From NCBI RefSeq assembly GCF_018324205.1, contig NZ_AP023356.1:9058501-9122500 (forward strand): DNA of 64,000 nt. Reading direction: 5' to 3'. Shown piece after piece: positions 1-8,302 of the stretch. The translations under genes and the position numbers were made by a program. The first letter of the stretch is position 1; each line of letters starts with the position of its first letter. Source of the stretch: Actinoplanes ianthinogenes (GTDB lineage Bacteria; Actinomycetota; Actinomycetes; Mycobacteriales; Micromonosporaceae). The notes under the pieces were generated by a model. It saw nothing but the letters and a program-made list of their open reading frames with translations, was not told where the DNA came from and did not search any database.

Positions 1-1311
1 TCCGGATTTCTCAAGCAGATCCAGAAGCAGGCCGGTGACCTGGAGACGCTGGCGCTGCACGACGAACTGACCGGACTCGCGAACCGGCGCCAGTTCCAGA
101 CGCTGCTGCGCGCCGCCCTGACGACCGGGCCGTGCTGCGTGGCGCTGCTCGACCTGACCGGCTTCAAGAAGGTCAACGACCAGCTCGGCCACCACGTCGG
201 CGACCAGCTGCTCGCCGAGGTCGCCGGGCGGTTGACCGCCGCCGCCGGTGACCTCGCGTCGGTCGCCCGGATGGGCGGCGACGAGTTCGCCTTCCTGATG
301 CCGGGCGCGAGCCCGGAGGCCGCGACCCGGATGGCCGAGCGCATCGGGCAGCAGCTCGCGAAGCCCATCCGGGCGGCCGGGCACGATCTGCTGATCCGCG
401 CGAACATCGGGCTGGCCGACACCGGCCCGTTCACCGAACCGCCGGAGGCGCTGCGCCGGGCCGACGTCGCCATGTACGCTGCCAAGGGGGCCGGCGAGCC
501 GTACCGCTGGTACGTCGCGGATTTCGACCGGGGCGCCGACGAGGACGCCCGGATCGGCGCCGAGCTGCGCACCGCGATGGACGCCGGGCACCTGCGGCTG
601 GTCTATCAGCCGATCGTCGAGCTGCCCACCGGCCGGCTGGTCGCCGTGGAGGCGCTGGTGCGCTGGCACCACCCGGAACGCGGCGTGATCGGCCCGGCCG
701 ACTTCATCCCGGTCGCCGAACGCGACGGCACGATCGTGGAACTCGGCGCCTGGATCCTGCGCGAGGCGTGCCGGCAGCTGGCGATCTGGCGCGCCGAGCC
801 CGGCTCGGGCGCACCCCCGCGGGTCACCGTCAACGTGTCGGCCCGCCAGCTCGCCCGCCCCGGGCTCGTCGACACGGTCCGGGACGCGCTGACCGTCAAC
901 GGGCTTCCCGCCGCGTCCCTGACCGTCGAGGTGACCGAAACCGCCGTCTTCGAGAGCGGCCGCTCCGTCGAGGCGCTGCACCGGCTGGACGAGATGGGTG
1001 TCCGGATCGCCCTGGACGACTTCGGCACCGGGCACTCCTCGCTCACCCTGCTGCAAACCGTGCCGGCGCACGCCCTCAAGGTCGACAAGTCGTTCGTCGA
1101 CCAGGTCGCCGCGGGCGGGCGCCCGGCGGTCATCGCCGCCACCCTGATCAAGGTCGCCGAGGGGCTCGGCATGTCCGCCGTGGCCGAGGGCGTGGAGACC
1201 GCGGAGCAGGCTGCCGAGCTGCACCGGCTCGGCTACCAGCTGGCGCAGGGCTACTACTTCGGCCGCCCCACCGAGAACCCTCGATCGGCCGACGCCGCGC
1301 TGGCGGGCTGA
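1..1311 (+). CDS. GGDEF-EAL c-di-GMP signalling protein (5'-truncated)
   Basis: The frame is open from base 1, so the start and any sensory domain lie outside the window; 436 codons are visible. A GGDEF domain begins near visible residue 21 (DELTGLANRR) and has an intact GGDEF motif near residue 92. An EAL domain follows with EAL near residue 217, then DDFGTGHSS, KVDKSF and AEGVET, the usual metal and c-di-GMP ligands. Both halves therefore look catalytically competent, one making and one hydrolysing c-di-GMP. The RxxD inhibitory site expected just before GGDEF is absent, so product inhibition of the cyclase is unlikely. The histidine kinase gene starts 58 bases downstream on the same strand and may be functionally linked. 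Confidence 0.93.
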   Translation, partial: SGFLKQIQKQAGDLETLALHDELTGLANRRQFQTLLRAALTTGPCCVALLDLTGFKKVNDQLGHHVGDQLLAEVAGRLTAAAGDLASVARMGGDEFAFLMPGASPEAATRMAERIGQQLAKPIRAAGHDLLIRANIGLADTGPFTEPPEALRRADVAMYAAKGAGEPYRWYVADFDRGADEDARIGAELRTAMDAGHLRLVYQPIVELPTGRLVAVEALVRWHHPERGVIGPADFIPVAERDGTIVELGAWILREACRQLAIWRAEPGSGAPPRVTVNVSARQLARPGLVDTVRDALTVNGLPAASLTVEVTETAVFESGRSVEALHRLDEMGVRIALDDFGTGHSSLTLLQTVPAHALKVDKSFVDQVAAGGRPAVIAATLIKVAEGLGMSAVAEGVETAEQAAELHRLGYQLAQGYYFGRPTENPRSADAALAG

Positions 1312-1369
1312 CCGGCACGGTTCGTGATCAAGATCGTTACGCATCGGGAGGGCGCTCGTTAGCCCGTCC

Positions 1370-3844
1370 GTGGCTGAACTGAACGAGGCAGTGCTGCGCG
1401 ATCCTGCCCGGCTGGCCGCGGTTGCCATGGCCCGCCGCCGGTGGCCGGCCGCGCCGCCGCCGATGGACGCGATCGCCCGATTGGCGGCCCGGCTGCTGAC
1501 CGCGTCGATGGCGGCGGTCACGCTCGTCGACGACGTGCAGGAGTATTTCGCGGGCGTCCACGACCTGCCCGCGGAGCTGACCGGCGAGGGCCGGGCGCCG
1601 CTGACGTACTCGGTCTGCAAGTACGTGGTCAGCCGCGGACGGCCGGTGTGGTCCGCCGACCTGCTCACCGAGAAGAGCCCTGACCTGCGCGAGCACCCGC
1701 TGGTGCGGAGTTTCGGGATGCGGGCGTTCGCCGGGGTGCCACTGCGCGACGCGGCCGGTCAGCCGCTCGGGTCGCTGACCGTCTTCGACACCGTGGCCCG
1801 GCCGTGGACGGCCGAGCAGCTGACCACCCTGACCGAGGTCGCCGCGCTGCTGCGCGACGCGGACCGCTCCGCCGGCCCGGACGCGGTGGCCGGCCTGGAC
1901 ACCGCGGCGCTGCTCGACAGCATGCAGGAGGCGTTCCTCGCCATCGACCCGGACGGCATCGTCGCCGGCTTCAACCGCGCCGCTCACCGGCTGCTCGGCT
2001 ACACCGCCGAGCAGGTGTGCGGCCGGCACCTGGACGACTGCCTGCTGCCCGGTTACGACGGGCAGCCGATCGACTTCGCGCTCGGCCGGCTGTTCGAGGC
2101 GGCGCCGCGCCGGCCCGTGCTGCGCAGCCTGACCATGCGGCACCGCGACGGGCACCGGCTGCCGGTCCAGGCGTCGCTGTCCGTGGTCCGCAGCGCCGCG
2201 GGCGCCCTGGCGTGCGTCTTTCTCACCGACCTGTCCGAGCGTGATGCCGCGCAACAACTGGCTGACCGGCACGGCAGCTTCCTGAACGCGCTGCTGGACA
2301 GCCTCTCGGTCGGGGTGGCCGCCTGCGACGAGACCGGCCGGGTGGTGCTGCTCAACCGTGCCCTGCGCGAGGTCAGGGGCTGGTCCGACGACGTGAAGCT
2401 GCCGGTCGACTATCCGGCGACGCTCCATGACATGCTGCGCTATCCCGATCTGCGGCCGATGCCGTGGCAGCAGACCCCGCTCATGCGGGCCTTCCACGGC
2501 GAGCGCGTCGTCGACGCCGACGTGCTGGCCGTCGTCCCGGGTCACCGGACCCGCCGGTTCGCCACCACCGCTCAGCCGATCATCGGCGCCGACGGGACGC
2601 TGCTCGGCGCCGTGGCGGTCGCCCACGAGGTCACCGCCGTGCGCCGCGCCGAACGCTTCCGGGTGTGTCACCAGGAGGTCGACCAGGCCCTGCGCACCGC
2701 CGCCTCGCCCGCCGAGGCGGTACCGGAGATCCTGCGCGCGGTGACGACCGCGCTCGGCTGGCCCTGCGCCGAACTGTTCCTGATCGACGAGCTGACCGGT
2801 GAGCTGCGCTCGGCCGGGCACTACGACGCCACCGATGTCCGCGACGACGGCTTCTTCGGGCACGTCCCGGTGCGCGGGCAGGGCATCACGGGCCGGGCCT
2901 GGCACAGCGGAAGGCCGTTCTGGGTTCCCGACGTGACCCGGCTGGAGCGGCCGACCCCGTACGAACGGGAGCGGATCCGGATCTGCCACGAGCGCGGCAT
3001 CCGGACCGTCCTCGCGGTGCCGGTCCGGCAGGGCGACACGCTGCTCGGCGTGCTGACCTGCTACGCCGGCACCCCGGAGTTCCACGAGGACCTGCTGACC
3101 GTGCTGCTCGACGGGATCGCCGCGCAGATCGGTCTGCACCTGGCGCTGCGCCGCTCGGAACAGTTCGCCCGGCAACTGGCCCGCGCGCAGAACGACTTCA
3201 TCGACCTGGTCGGCCACGAGTTGCGCACCCCGCTGACGTCGATCGCCGCCAACGCGAGTCTGCTCGCCGACGAGTCGGCCGCCTTCGACGCCGACCACCA
3301 GCACATGATCGAGGCGGTCGGCCGCAACACCGCCGTCGTGCAGGAGATCGTGGACACCCTGCTGGACCTGGCCGGCCTGGAATCCGGCCAGATCCCGCTG
3401 AGCGTCCGGCGGACCGACCTCGCCGGGCTCGTGACCGAGGCGGTGACCGCCACCGGCCGGCCGATCGACACCGACCTGCCCGAGCACCTGTACGTCACCG
3501 GGGACCCGGCCCGGCTCCGGCAGGTCGTCGACGATCTGCTCGCCAACGCCGTCGCCTACAGCCCGCCGGACGGCCGGATCCGGGTCCGGCTGCACGGGGA
3601 CGGCGACCTCGTGGAGCTGAGCATCGCCGACCACGGCATCGGCATCCCGGGCGCCGAACACGAACAGGCCCTGGACCGGTTCTATCGCGGCAGCAACGTG
3701 CGGCACCACGGCATCTCCGGCAGCGGTCTCGGGCTCAGCCTCGCCCGCGCCATCGTGCGCCGTCACCACGGCACCATCACGCTCGACGACAACCAGCCCA
3801 CCGGCACCGTCGTGCGGGTGCGCCTGCCCGGCCGTACCCGGTGA
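1370..3844 (+). CDS. Multi-sensor histidine kinase (GAF-PAS-PAS-GAF-HisKA-HATPase)
   Basis: This 824-residue soluble protein has an N-terminal GAF-like domain (about 20-170), two PAS domains (about 175-300 and 305-435) and a second GAF domain (about 440-595). A HisKA box follows (GHELRTPLTS, His near 616), then an HATPase domain with N box (DDLLANAVAYSPP), G1 (DHGIGIPG), F box (DRFYRGS) and G2 (GSGLGLSLA). No membrane segment is visible, so it probably senses cytoplasmic redox, light or small-molecule cues and phosphorylates a response regulator. No response regulator gene is adjacent, so it is an orphan kinase. The GTG start was chosen because the frame is closed by a stop at 1360; a GGGAGG lies rather far (about 18 nt) upstream, so a later start is possible. 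Confidence 0.9.
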   Translation: MAELNEAVLRDPARLAAVAMARRRWPAAPPPMDAIARLAARLLTASMAAVTLVDDVQEYFAGVHDLPAELTGEGRAPLTYSVCKYVVSRGRPVWSADLLTEKSPDLREHPLVRSFGMRAFAGVPLRDAAGQPLGSLTVFDTVARPWTAEQLTTLTEVAALLRDADRSAGPDAVAGLDTAALLDSMQEAFLAIDPDGIVAGFNRAAHRLLGYTAEQVCGRHLDDCLLPGYDGQPIDFALGRLFEAAPRRPVLRSLTMRHRDGHRLPVQASLSVVRSAAGALACVFLTDLSERDAAQQLADRHGSFLNALLDSLSVGVAACDETGRVVLLNRALREVRGWSDDVKLPVDYPATLHDMLRYPDLRPMPWQQTPLMRAFHGERVVDADVLAVVPGHRTRRFATTAQPIIGADGTLLGAVAVAHEVTAVRRAERFRVCHQEVDQALRTAASPAEAVPEILRAVTTALGWPCAELFLIDELTGELRSAGHYDATDVRDDGFFGHVPVRGQGITGRAWHSGRPFWVPDVTRLERPTPYERERIRICHERGIRTVLAVPVRQGDTLLGVLTCYAGTPEFHEDLLTVLLDGIAAQIGLHLALRRSEQFARQLARAQNDFIDLVGHELRTPLTSIAANASLLADESAAFDADHQHMIEAVGRNTAVVQEIVDTLLDLAGLESGQIPLSVRRTDLAGLVTEAVTATGRPIDTDLPEHLYVTGDPARLRQVVDDLLANAVAYSPPDGRIRVRLHGDGDLVELSIADHGIGIPGAEHEQALDRFYRGSNVRHHGISGSGLGLSLARAIVRRHHGTITLDDNQPTGTVVRVRLPGRTR

Positions 3845-3877
3845 CCGTGGCCGGGGAAAACACCTCGCAGAAGTGAC

Positions 3878-3904
3878 CCATCCGGTCCGCCGACGGCTCC
3901 GAAT
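3878..3904 (+). promoter_or_regulatory. Candidate SigK-type promoter (autoregulatory)
   Basis: CCATCC at 3878-3883 and CCGAAT at 3899-3904 are separated by 15 bases. As I recall them, these hexamers are the -35 and -10 elements of mycobacterial SigK promoters. The pair lies about 37 bases upstream of a gene whose product is itself a SigK-family sigma factor, which fits autoregulation. The assignment is by eye and the spacing should be checked against characterised sites. Confidence 0.6.
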
Positions 3905-3940
3905 CCTCGGTGTAGCTGCACGCGAAAAGGACGGATCTTG

Positions 3941-4555
3941 ATGGCGGAGCGCGACGTGAGTCACCGGGCGGGGCGGCTGGCCCCGGTGCCCGGACCGGCG
4001 GCACCGGTGGACGCGGACAGGCTGTTGCGGGCGGTCGGCCGCGGCGACGAGCAGGCGTTCGCCCGGCTCTACGACCTGGTGGCGCCCCGGGTGTACGGGC
4101 TGGTCAGACGGGTGGTGCGCGACCCCGCCCAGGCGGAGGAGGTCGCCCAGGAGGTGCTGGTCGAGGTCTGGCGTTGCGCGGCCCGGTTCGACCCGGACGG
4201 CGGGTCGGCGACCGCGTGGGTGTTCACCATCGCGCACCGGCGGGCCGTCGACCGGGTCCGCGCCGAGCAGGCGGCGGCCGAGCGGACCGTGCGGGCCGGC
4301 GCGGCGTCGCTGGACACCCCCTACGACGCGGTGGCCGACGAGGTGTCCGGGCGGCTGGAGCGCCAGCAGGTGCGCCACTGCCTGGACGACCTCACCGACC
4401 TCCAGCGCCAGGTGGTCACCATGGCCTACTACCAGGGCCACTCGTATCCGCAGGTGGCCGAGCTGTTGCGGACCCCGCTGGGCACGGTGAAGACCCGGAT
4501 GCGCGACGGCCTGATCCGGCTGCGCGACTGCCTGGGCGTGGAGGTGCCGGCATGA
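3941..4555 (+). CDS. sigK: ECF RNA polymerase sigma factor, SigK family
   Basis: This 204-residue sigma-70-family ECF factor has region 2 at about 30-95 (RLYDLVAPRVYGLVRRVV, then the AEEVAQEVLVEVW stretch). Region 4 is at about 140-200 (LTDLQRQVVTMAYYQGHSY, then TPLGTVKTRMRDGLIRL), the helix-turn-helix that binds the -35 element. SigK factors are held by the membrane anti-sigma RskA, whose gene follows with an ATGA overlap, so the two are translated as a pair. ATG 3941 is preceded by AAAAGGA at 3925-3931; a TTG directly before it is a less likely start. The candidate SigK promoter upstream suggests positive feedback. In mycobacteria the family controls secreted antigens; the regulon here is unknown. 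Confidence 0.92.
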   Translation: MAERDVSHRAGRLAPVPGPAAPVDADRLLRAVGRGDEQAFARLYDLVAPRVYGLVRRVVRDPAQAEEVAQEVLVEVWRCAARFDPDGGSATAWVFTIAHRRAVDRVRAEQAAAERTVRAGAASLDTPYDAVADEVSGRLERQQVRHCLDDLTDLQRQVVTMAYYQGHSYPQVAELLRTPLGTVKTRMRDGLIRLRDCLGVEVPA

Positions 4556-5277
4556 GCGTCGACATCCACTCGCTGGTCGGCGCGTATGCGCTGGACGCCG
4601 TCGACGACCTCGAACGGGCGGCCGTCGACCGCCACCTGCTCGAGTGCGACGAGTGCCGGGTCGAGGCCGCCGAGCTGCGCGAGACCGCCGCCCGGCTGGC
4701 CGACGGCACCTGGTCGGTGCCGCCGCCACGGCTGCGCGACAACGTCCTGGCCGCGGTCGCGACGACCCGCCAGCTCCCGGTCGCCACGCCGCGCCGCGCC
4801 CGGCGGTCTCATCGGTCACGGTGGATCGCCGCGGCCGCCGCTGTGGTCGCGGCGGTCAGCGCGGGCACGACCGTCTTCACCGTTCAAGAGCTTCGCGTAC
4901 GCGACGAGCACAGCGCTGTCGAAGCCGCCCGCGCCCGGGAGGCCGAAGTCCGTGGCATCCTGGCCGCCCCCGACGTGGTGCTCCGCGACCAGGTGCTGGC
5001 CGGCGGAGGCAAGGTCACCGTGGCGTACTCCCGGCTGCGCGACTCCGGGGTGATCATGATGGCCGCGGACGCCCCGCCCACCGGTGGCCGGGTCTTCCAG
5101 CTGTGGACGGTCCGGTCGGGCGCCCCGGTCTCCGAGGGCGTGCTGGCCGTCGGCCAGACCACGGCCGTGCAGATCGTCGACGGCATGCCCGCGCCCTCCG
5201 TCGTCGGTGTCTCGGTGGAACCGCCGGGCGGATCGCCGACGCCGACGCTGATGGTGGCCGGCGTGAAGACGACCTGA
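4552..5277 (+). CDS. rskA: Anti-sigma K factor RskA
   Basis: This 241-residue protein overlaps the sigK stop by four bases (ATGA), which fixes the start. The N-terminal cytoplasmic part carries HLLECDEC, the HxxxCxxC zinc-type anti-sigma motif. One membrane helix follows at about 87-108 (WIAAAAAVVAAVSAGTTVF), then a periplasmic RskA domain (GGRVFQLWTV, then the VVGVSVEPPGG region). The family binds SigK and releases it after regulated intramembrane proteolysis. Finding all three parts in the expected order, beside its cognate sigma factor, makes the call secure. It is followed by a perfect hairpin that separates it from the next gene. Confidence 0.92.
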   Translation: MSVDIHSLVGAYALDAVDDLERAAVDRHLLECDECRVEAAELRETAARLADGTWSVPPPRLRDNVLAAVATTRQLPVATPRRARRSHRSRWIAAAAAVVAAVSAGTTVFTVQELRVRDEHSAVEAARAREAEVRGILAAPDVVLRDQVLAGGGKVTVAYSRLRDSGVIMMAADAPPTGGRVFQLWTVRSGAPVSEGVLAVGQTTAVQIVDGMPAPSVVGVSVEPPGGSPTPTLMVAGVKTT

Positions 5278-5310
5278 GGCTCGGGTCGCGGCGCCACTTT
5301 CCTCAGGTTG

Positions 5311-5337
5311 CCCGGCAAAGGTCCGAACTTTGCCGGG
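5311..5337 (+). promoter_or_regulatory. Perfect 10-bp hairpin upstream of a diguanylate cyclase gene
   Basis: CCCGGCAAAG at 5311-5320 and CTTTGCCGGG at 5328-5337 form an uninterrupted 10-bp stem around a 7-base loop. No T-run follows, so it is not a canonical intrinsic terminator, though actinobacterial terminators often lack one. The stem ends in the GGTGGAGGG ribosome-binding region of the next gene, so it could also affect translation. Confidence 0.6.
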
Positions 5338-5350
5338 TGGAGGGCGGACC

Positions 5351-6925
5351 ATGCGGGGAGTAGGACGGAAGTCGGGCACGGCGATCGCGGCCGGCCTGGC
5401 CGTGCAGGGCCTGCTGCCGTTGCTCGGCTCGCGCACCGGCGTGGTGGCCGACAACGTCCTGCTGGCGCTGATCGCGCTGGTCACCACGCTCGGACACCGC
5501 CGGCAGGCGCGGACGTCGCGCGGGCAGCAGCGCTGGGCGTGGTCGCTGGCCGCGGCCGCCGCCGGACTGTGGTCGGCCTCCAGCGTGGTCGACACCGTGG
5601 ACGTCTTCCTGTCCGCCGACGCGTCACTCGACGAGCTGCTGGCGGTCGGCGCGGCGCTGTGTTCCCTGGTCGCGCTGGTGCTGCTGGGCAGCGCCGGCCG
5701 GGCCGGGCACGGTGACCGGCTGTCCCGGCTGCTCGACGTCGCCACGGTGTCCGGCGCGCTGTTCCTGCTCGCGTGGGAGTTCGTGATCGAGCCGGCCCAG
5801 GCGCGGCTGCCCGGGCTCAGCGGCCCGCTCGTCGTCTCGGTGCTGCTGCCCGAGCTGATCGGTGCGGCGTACGCGGTCGTGCTGCTCTCCCGCAGCCTGT
5901 CCCACCGCGGCGACACCGCGCTGACCCTGCTCGCGCTGGGCCTGCTGGCGTTCGCCGCCACCATGCTCCTGGCGGTGCACAACCTCGCCCACCAGCTGCC
6001 GTGGTACGCCACCGGCGTCGGCGCCGGCTACGTCATCGCCGGGCTGCTGACCGCGCTGGCCAGCCGGGCGCCGCTGCCACCGGAGACGTTCACCGAGCAG
6101 GCGCACCGGGCGGGGCGGTGGCTGCTGCTGCCGTACCTGCCGGTGAGCCTCGCGTTCGCCGTCGCCGCCTGGCGTTACCTGCACACCGGCAGCCTCACCG
6201 CGGCCCTGTTCTGGCTGCTGCTGGCCACCGCCACCCTGGTGCTGGTCCGGCAGTTCCTCAACCTGCGGGTCAACCAGCGACTCGCCGACGAGCTGCGCCG
6301 CCGCGGTGCGGAACTGGCCCACCAGGCGGCGCACGACCCGCTGACCGGGCTGGCCAACCGGGCCGGGTTCCAGCAGCGGGCCGAGGCCGAGCTGGCCGCG
6401 GCCGGCCCGGACGGGCTCACCGGCGTCCTGCTGATCGACCTGGACGGCTTCAAAGCCGTGAACGACACCTACGGCCACGCCGCCGGCGATGCGCTGCTGG
6501 TCGGCGTGGCGGCGAGGCTGCGGGCCGGGGTACGCGGCGACGACACGGTGGCCCGCCTCGGTGGCGACGAGTTCGCCGTCGTGCTGCCCCACCTGAACGA
6601 CCCGGGCGAGGTGTACGACATCGGCCTGCGCGTCCTGCACCAGCTGACCGAGCCGATCGACGTGGGCGTCGCCGTGATCACCGCCCGCGGCAGCGTCGGC
6701 GCGACCGTCGGCGTGGGCGGCCGGCACGAGCCGCTCGACCTGGTGGAGCAGGCCGATGTCGCCCTGTACGAGGCGAAGGCGGCCGGCAAGGGCGTGGTCC
6801 GCACCCACGGCTCGGTCCTGATCGGCGGGCCCGGGTCAGTCGGTGGTGACCGCATCGGGAACGCCCCGCATGCCGGCGAGCATGTGGTCCTGCACGACGA
6901 GCAACACGTCGGCCGCCGCGCCTAG
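5351..6925 (+). CDS. Membrane diguanylate cyclase (multi-TM sensor + GGDEF)
   Basis: This 524-residue protein has about eight hydrophobic helices in its first 310 residues, a MASE-like membrane sensor of no named family that I recognise. A single GGDEF domain follows (DPLTGLANRAGF, DLDGFKAVNDTYGH, then RLGGDEFAVV). The RGDD tetrapeptide sits five residues before GGDEF, so the inhibitory I-site is intact and product feedback is expected. No EAL domain is present, so it should only make c-di-GMP. ATG 5351 has GGTGGAGGG at the correct distance; an in-frame TTG 21 bases earlier lies inside the hairpin and is unlikely. The last 90 bases overlap the 3' end of the convergent MarR gene. Confidence 0.88.
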   Translation: MRGVGRKSGTAIAAGLAVQGLLPLLGSRTGVVADNVLLALIALVTTLGHRRQARTSRGQQRWAWSLAAAAAGLWSASSVVDTVDVFLSADASLDELLAVGAALCSLVALVLLGSAGRAGHGDRLSRLLDVATVSGALFLLAWEFVIEPAQARLPGLSGPLVVSVLLPELIGAAYAVVLLSRSLSHRGDTALTLLALGLLAFAATMLLAVHNLAHQLPWYATGVGAGYVIAGLLTALASRAPLPPETFTEQAHRAGRWLLLPYLPVSLAFAVAAWRYLHTGSLTAALFWLLLATATLVLVRQFLNLRVNQRLADELRRRGAELAHQAAHDPLTGLANRAGFQQRAEAELAAAGPDGLTGVLLIDLDGFKAVNDTYGHAAGDALLVGVAARLRAGVRGDDTVARLGGDEFAVVLPHLNDPGEVYDIGLRVLHQLTEPIDVGVAVITARGSVGATVGVGGRHEPLDLVEQADVALYEAKAAGKGVVRTHGSVLIGGPGSVGGDRIGNAPHAGEHVVLHDEQHVGRRA

Positions 6926-7357
6926 CTCCTCCGGGGGCACGGCGGCGAAGACCTCGGCCAGCAATTCCCGCCGCGCGGCCCGCACGGTTGCCAGGGCGCT
7001 GCGGCCCGCCGGCGTGATGGCGATCAGCGTCGCCCGCCTGTCGCGCGGGTCCGGGACCGCCTCGACCAGCTGAAGGCGGCGCAGCTGACGCAGTTGCAGT
7101 GACACCGTCGACACGTCGACACGCAGGCAATCGGCCACGTCCGAGATGCGCATCGGCGCGGCCAGGTCGAAGTGTTCCAGCAGCCGCCACTCGCTGGGCG
7201 GCAGATCGTGGCCACTTCGGACGGCGAGCTCGGTGCGGATGTGCTTGCTCTCGTTCCAGCGGACCAGGGCCGAGAGCCCGGCCTCCAGGCGGGTCAGCGG
7301 GTCCGGCTCGGCCGCTTCGCCTTTCCCGGCCCGGCGCGGCGTCACGGCTCGGTTCAC
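6836..7357 (-). CDS. MarR family transcriptional regulator
   Basis: This 173-residue protein has the MarR winged helix at about 55-125. The recognition region is MRISDVADCLRVDVSTVSLQ, and the wing contains DPRDRRATLIAITPAG. MarR proteins are dimeric repressors that release DNA on binding phenolic or oxidising ligands. The gene lies downstream of, and in the same direction as, the SDR gene 86 bases away. A 16-bp palindrome in front of that SDR gene is a plausible operator for it. The GTG start has only a weak ribosome site, but no better start is visible. The 3' end overlaps the tail of the convergent cyclase gene. Confidence 0.88.
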   Translation of the reverse strand: MNRAVTPRRAGKGEAAEPDPLTRLEAGLSALVRWNESKHIRTELAVRSGHDLPPSEWRLLEHFDLAAPMRISDVADCLRVDVSTVSLQLRQLRRLQLVEAVPDPRDRRATLIAITPAGRSALATVRAARRELLAEVFAAVPPEELGAAADVLLVVQDHMLAGMRGVPDAVTTD

Positions 7358-7443
7358 CTGACCAGGCTACCGAGCCTGCCGGCGGAGCGCGCACCGCCGC
7401 CCGCGTGTGCGGCGATCCCGGCACGGGTCCGTGGGCCGGCCCG

Positions 7444-8274
7444 TCAGCGCACGGGCAGGTCGGCCAGGAGCTTCTCGGTGATCTCGTGCAGGGCCGCGGC
7501 GGCCTCCGGGTCGAAGGCCGGGGTGTCGACGGGCAGAGCCTTGCCTTCGAGCACCGCGCTCAGCCCGGTGGCGGGGGAGTCCAGGAAGGGGAGGATCTGG
7601 GCCACCGCCAGAGCCACCGGCTTGCCCGAGGTGCGCAACCCGTCGACGTGAGCAGCGGTGGCGGGGTCGTACTCGCCGGCGAAGCTGGTGGCGACCACCC
7701 CCGGATGGTTGAGGACGTAGTGGATCGGGGGCTCGCGGTGTAGTGCGGTGAAACGTACGCCGAGCAGGTCACAGAGCGCGGCGCTGTGCCCCAGGGCCCC
7801 GGTGCCGGGATAGTTGTGCCGCAGCTGCAGGTCGTCCCAGCGGGGTGGCCCGGTGAGGCCGGCCCCGCCGAAGTTCAGCACCACCGGATGGGCGGCGCGG
7901 TTCAGCAGCGGAACCAGGCCGTGGCTGAGCAGATGGCGACTGAGGTAATACAGCGCGAAATTGCTCTCCAGCCCGTCCGGCGTCTCAGCGCGGGTCGAGC
8001 GGTGGAATCGCGCGCCCAGGATCAGGACGTCGACCGCCGCGAAGCGCTCGGTGATCCATGCGATCACCCGCCGGTTCTCGGCGACCAGACTCAGATCGGC
8101 CGGCAGGAAATGGGCCCGCTCGCCGGCCCCGGCCGCTGCCGCACCGGCCAGGAAGGCATTTCCCTTCTCCGCGCTGGTGCCGATGACGAGCACGTCGTGA
8201 CCGCGATCCAGATAGGTCGTGGCCAGCGCCCTGCCGATGCCGTCGGTGCCTCCGGTGATCACCGTTACCGGCAT
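7444..8274 (-). CDS. SDR-fold NAD(P)-dependent oxidoreductase, catalytic Tyr/Lys not visible
   Basis: This 276-residue Rossmann protein begins with TVITGGTDGIGRAL, the TGxxxGIG cofactor motif of classical short-chain dehydrogenases. The rest of the fold is recognisable (LPADLS, DVLILGAR). The YxxxK catalytic motif is not where expected: the segment reads GTGALGHSAALCDLLG, with no Tyr or Lys in register, and the usual NNAG is LGAR. It may be a divergent SDR with another mechanism, or a non-catalytic NAD(P)-binding sensor. The ATG start has a strong GAGGAGGG site. It lies 19 bases downstream of the methyltransferase gene and is probably co-transcribed with it. Confidence 0.82.
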   Translation of the reverse strand: MPVTVITGGTDGIGRALATTYLDRGHDVLVIGTSAEKGNAFLAGAAAAGAGERAHFLPADLSLVAENRRVIAWITERFAAVDVLILGARFHRSTRAETPDGLESNFALYYLSRHLLSHGLVPLLNRAAHPVVLNFGGAGLTGPPRWDDLQLRHNYPGTGALGHSAALCDLLGVRFTALHREPPIHYVLNHPGVVATSFAGEYDPATAAHVDGLRTSGKPVALAVAQILPFLDSPATGLSAVLEGKALPVDTPAFDPEAAAALHEITEKLLADLPVR

Positions 8275-8286
8275 GAGCCCTCCTCA

Positions 8287-8302
8287 GATGGTTTTAACCA
8301 TC
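8287..8302 (-). promoter_or_regulatory. Palindromic operator-like site before the SDR gene
   Basis: GATGGTT and AACCATC form perfect 7-bp arms around TT. The site spans the stop codon of the methyltransferase gene and sits just upstream of the SDR ribosome-binding site. Its size and symmetry suit a MarR-type dimer, and a MarR gene is the next gene downstream of the SDR gene. Which protein binds it is inference. Confidence 0.5.

Noticed and set aside
1337..4819. A very long open frame antisense to the histidine kinase and sigK genes.
   Set aside because: High-GC genes often leave the opposite strand open. It has low-complexity, arginine-rich protein sequence, no domain and no ribosome site.
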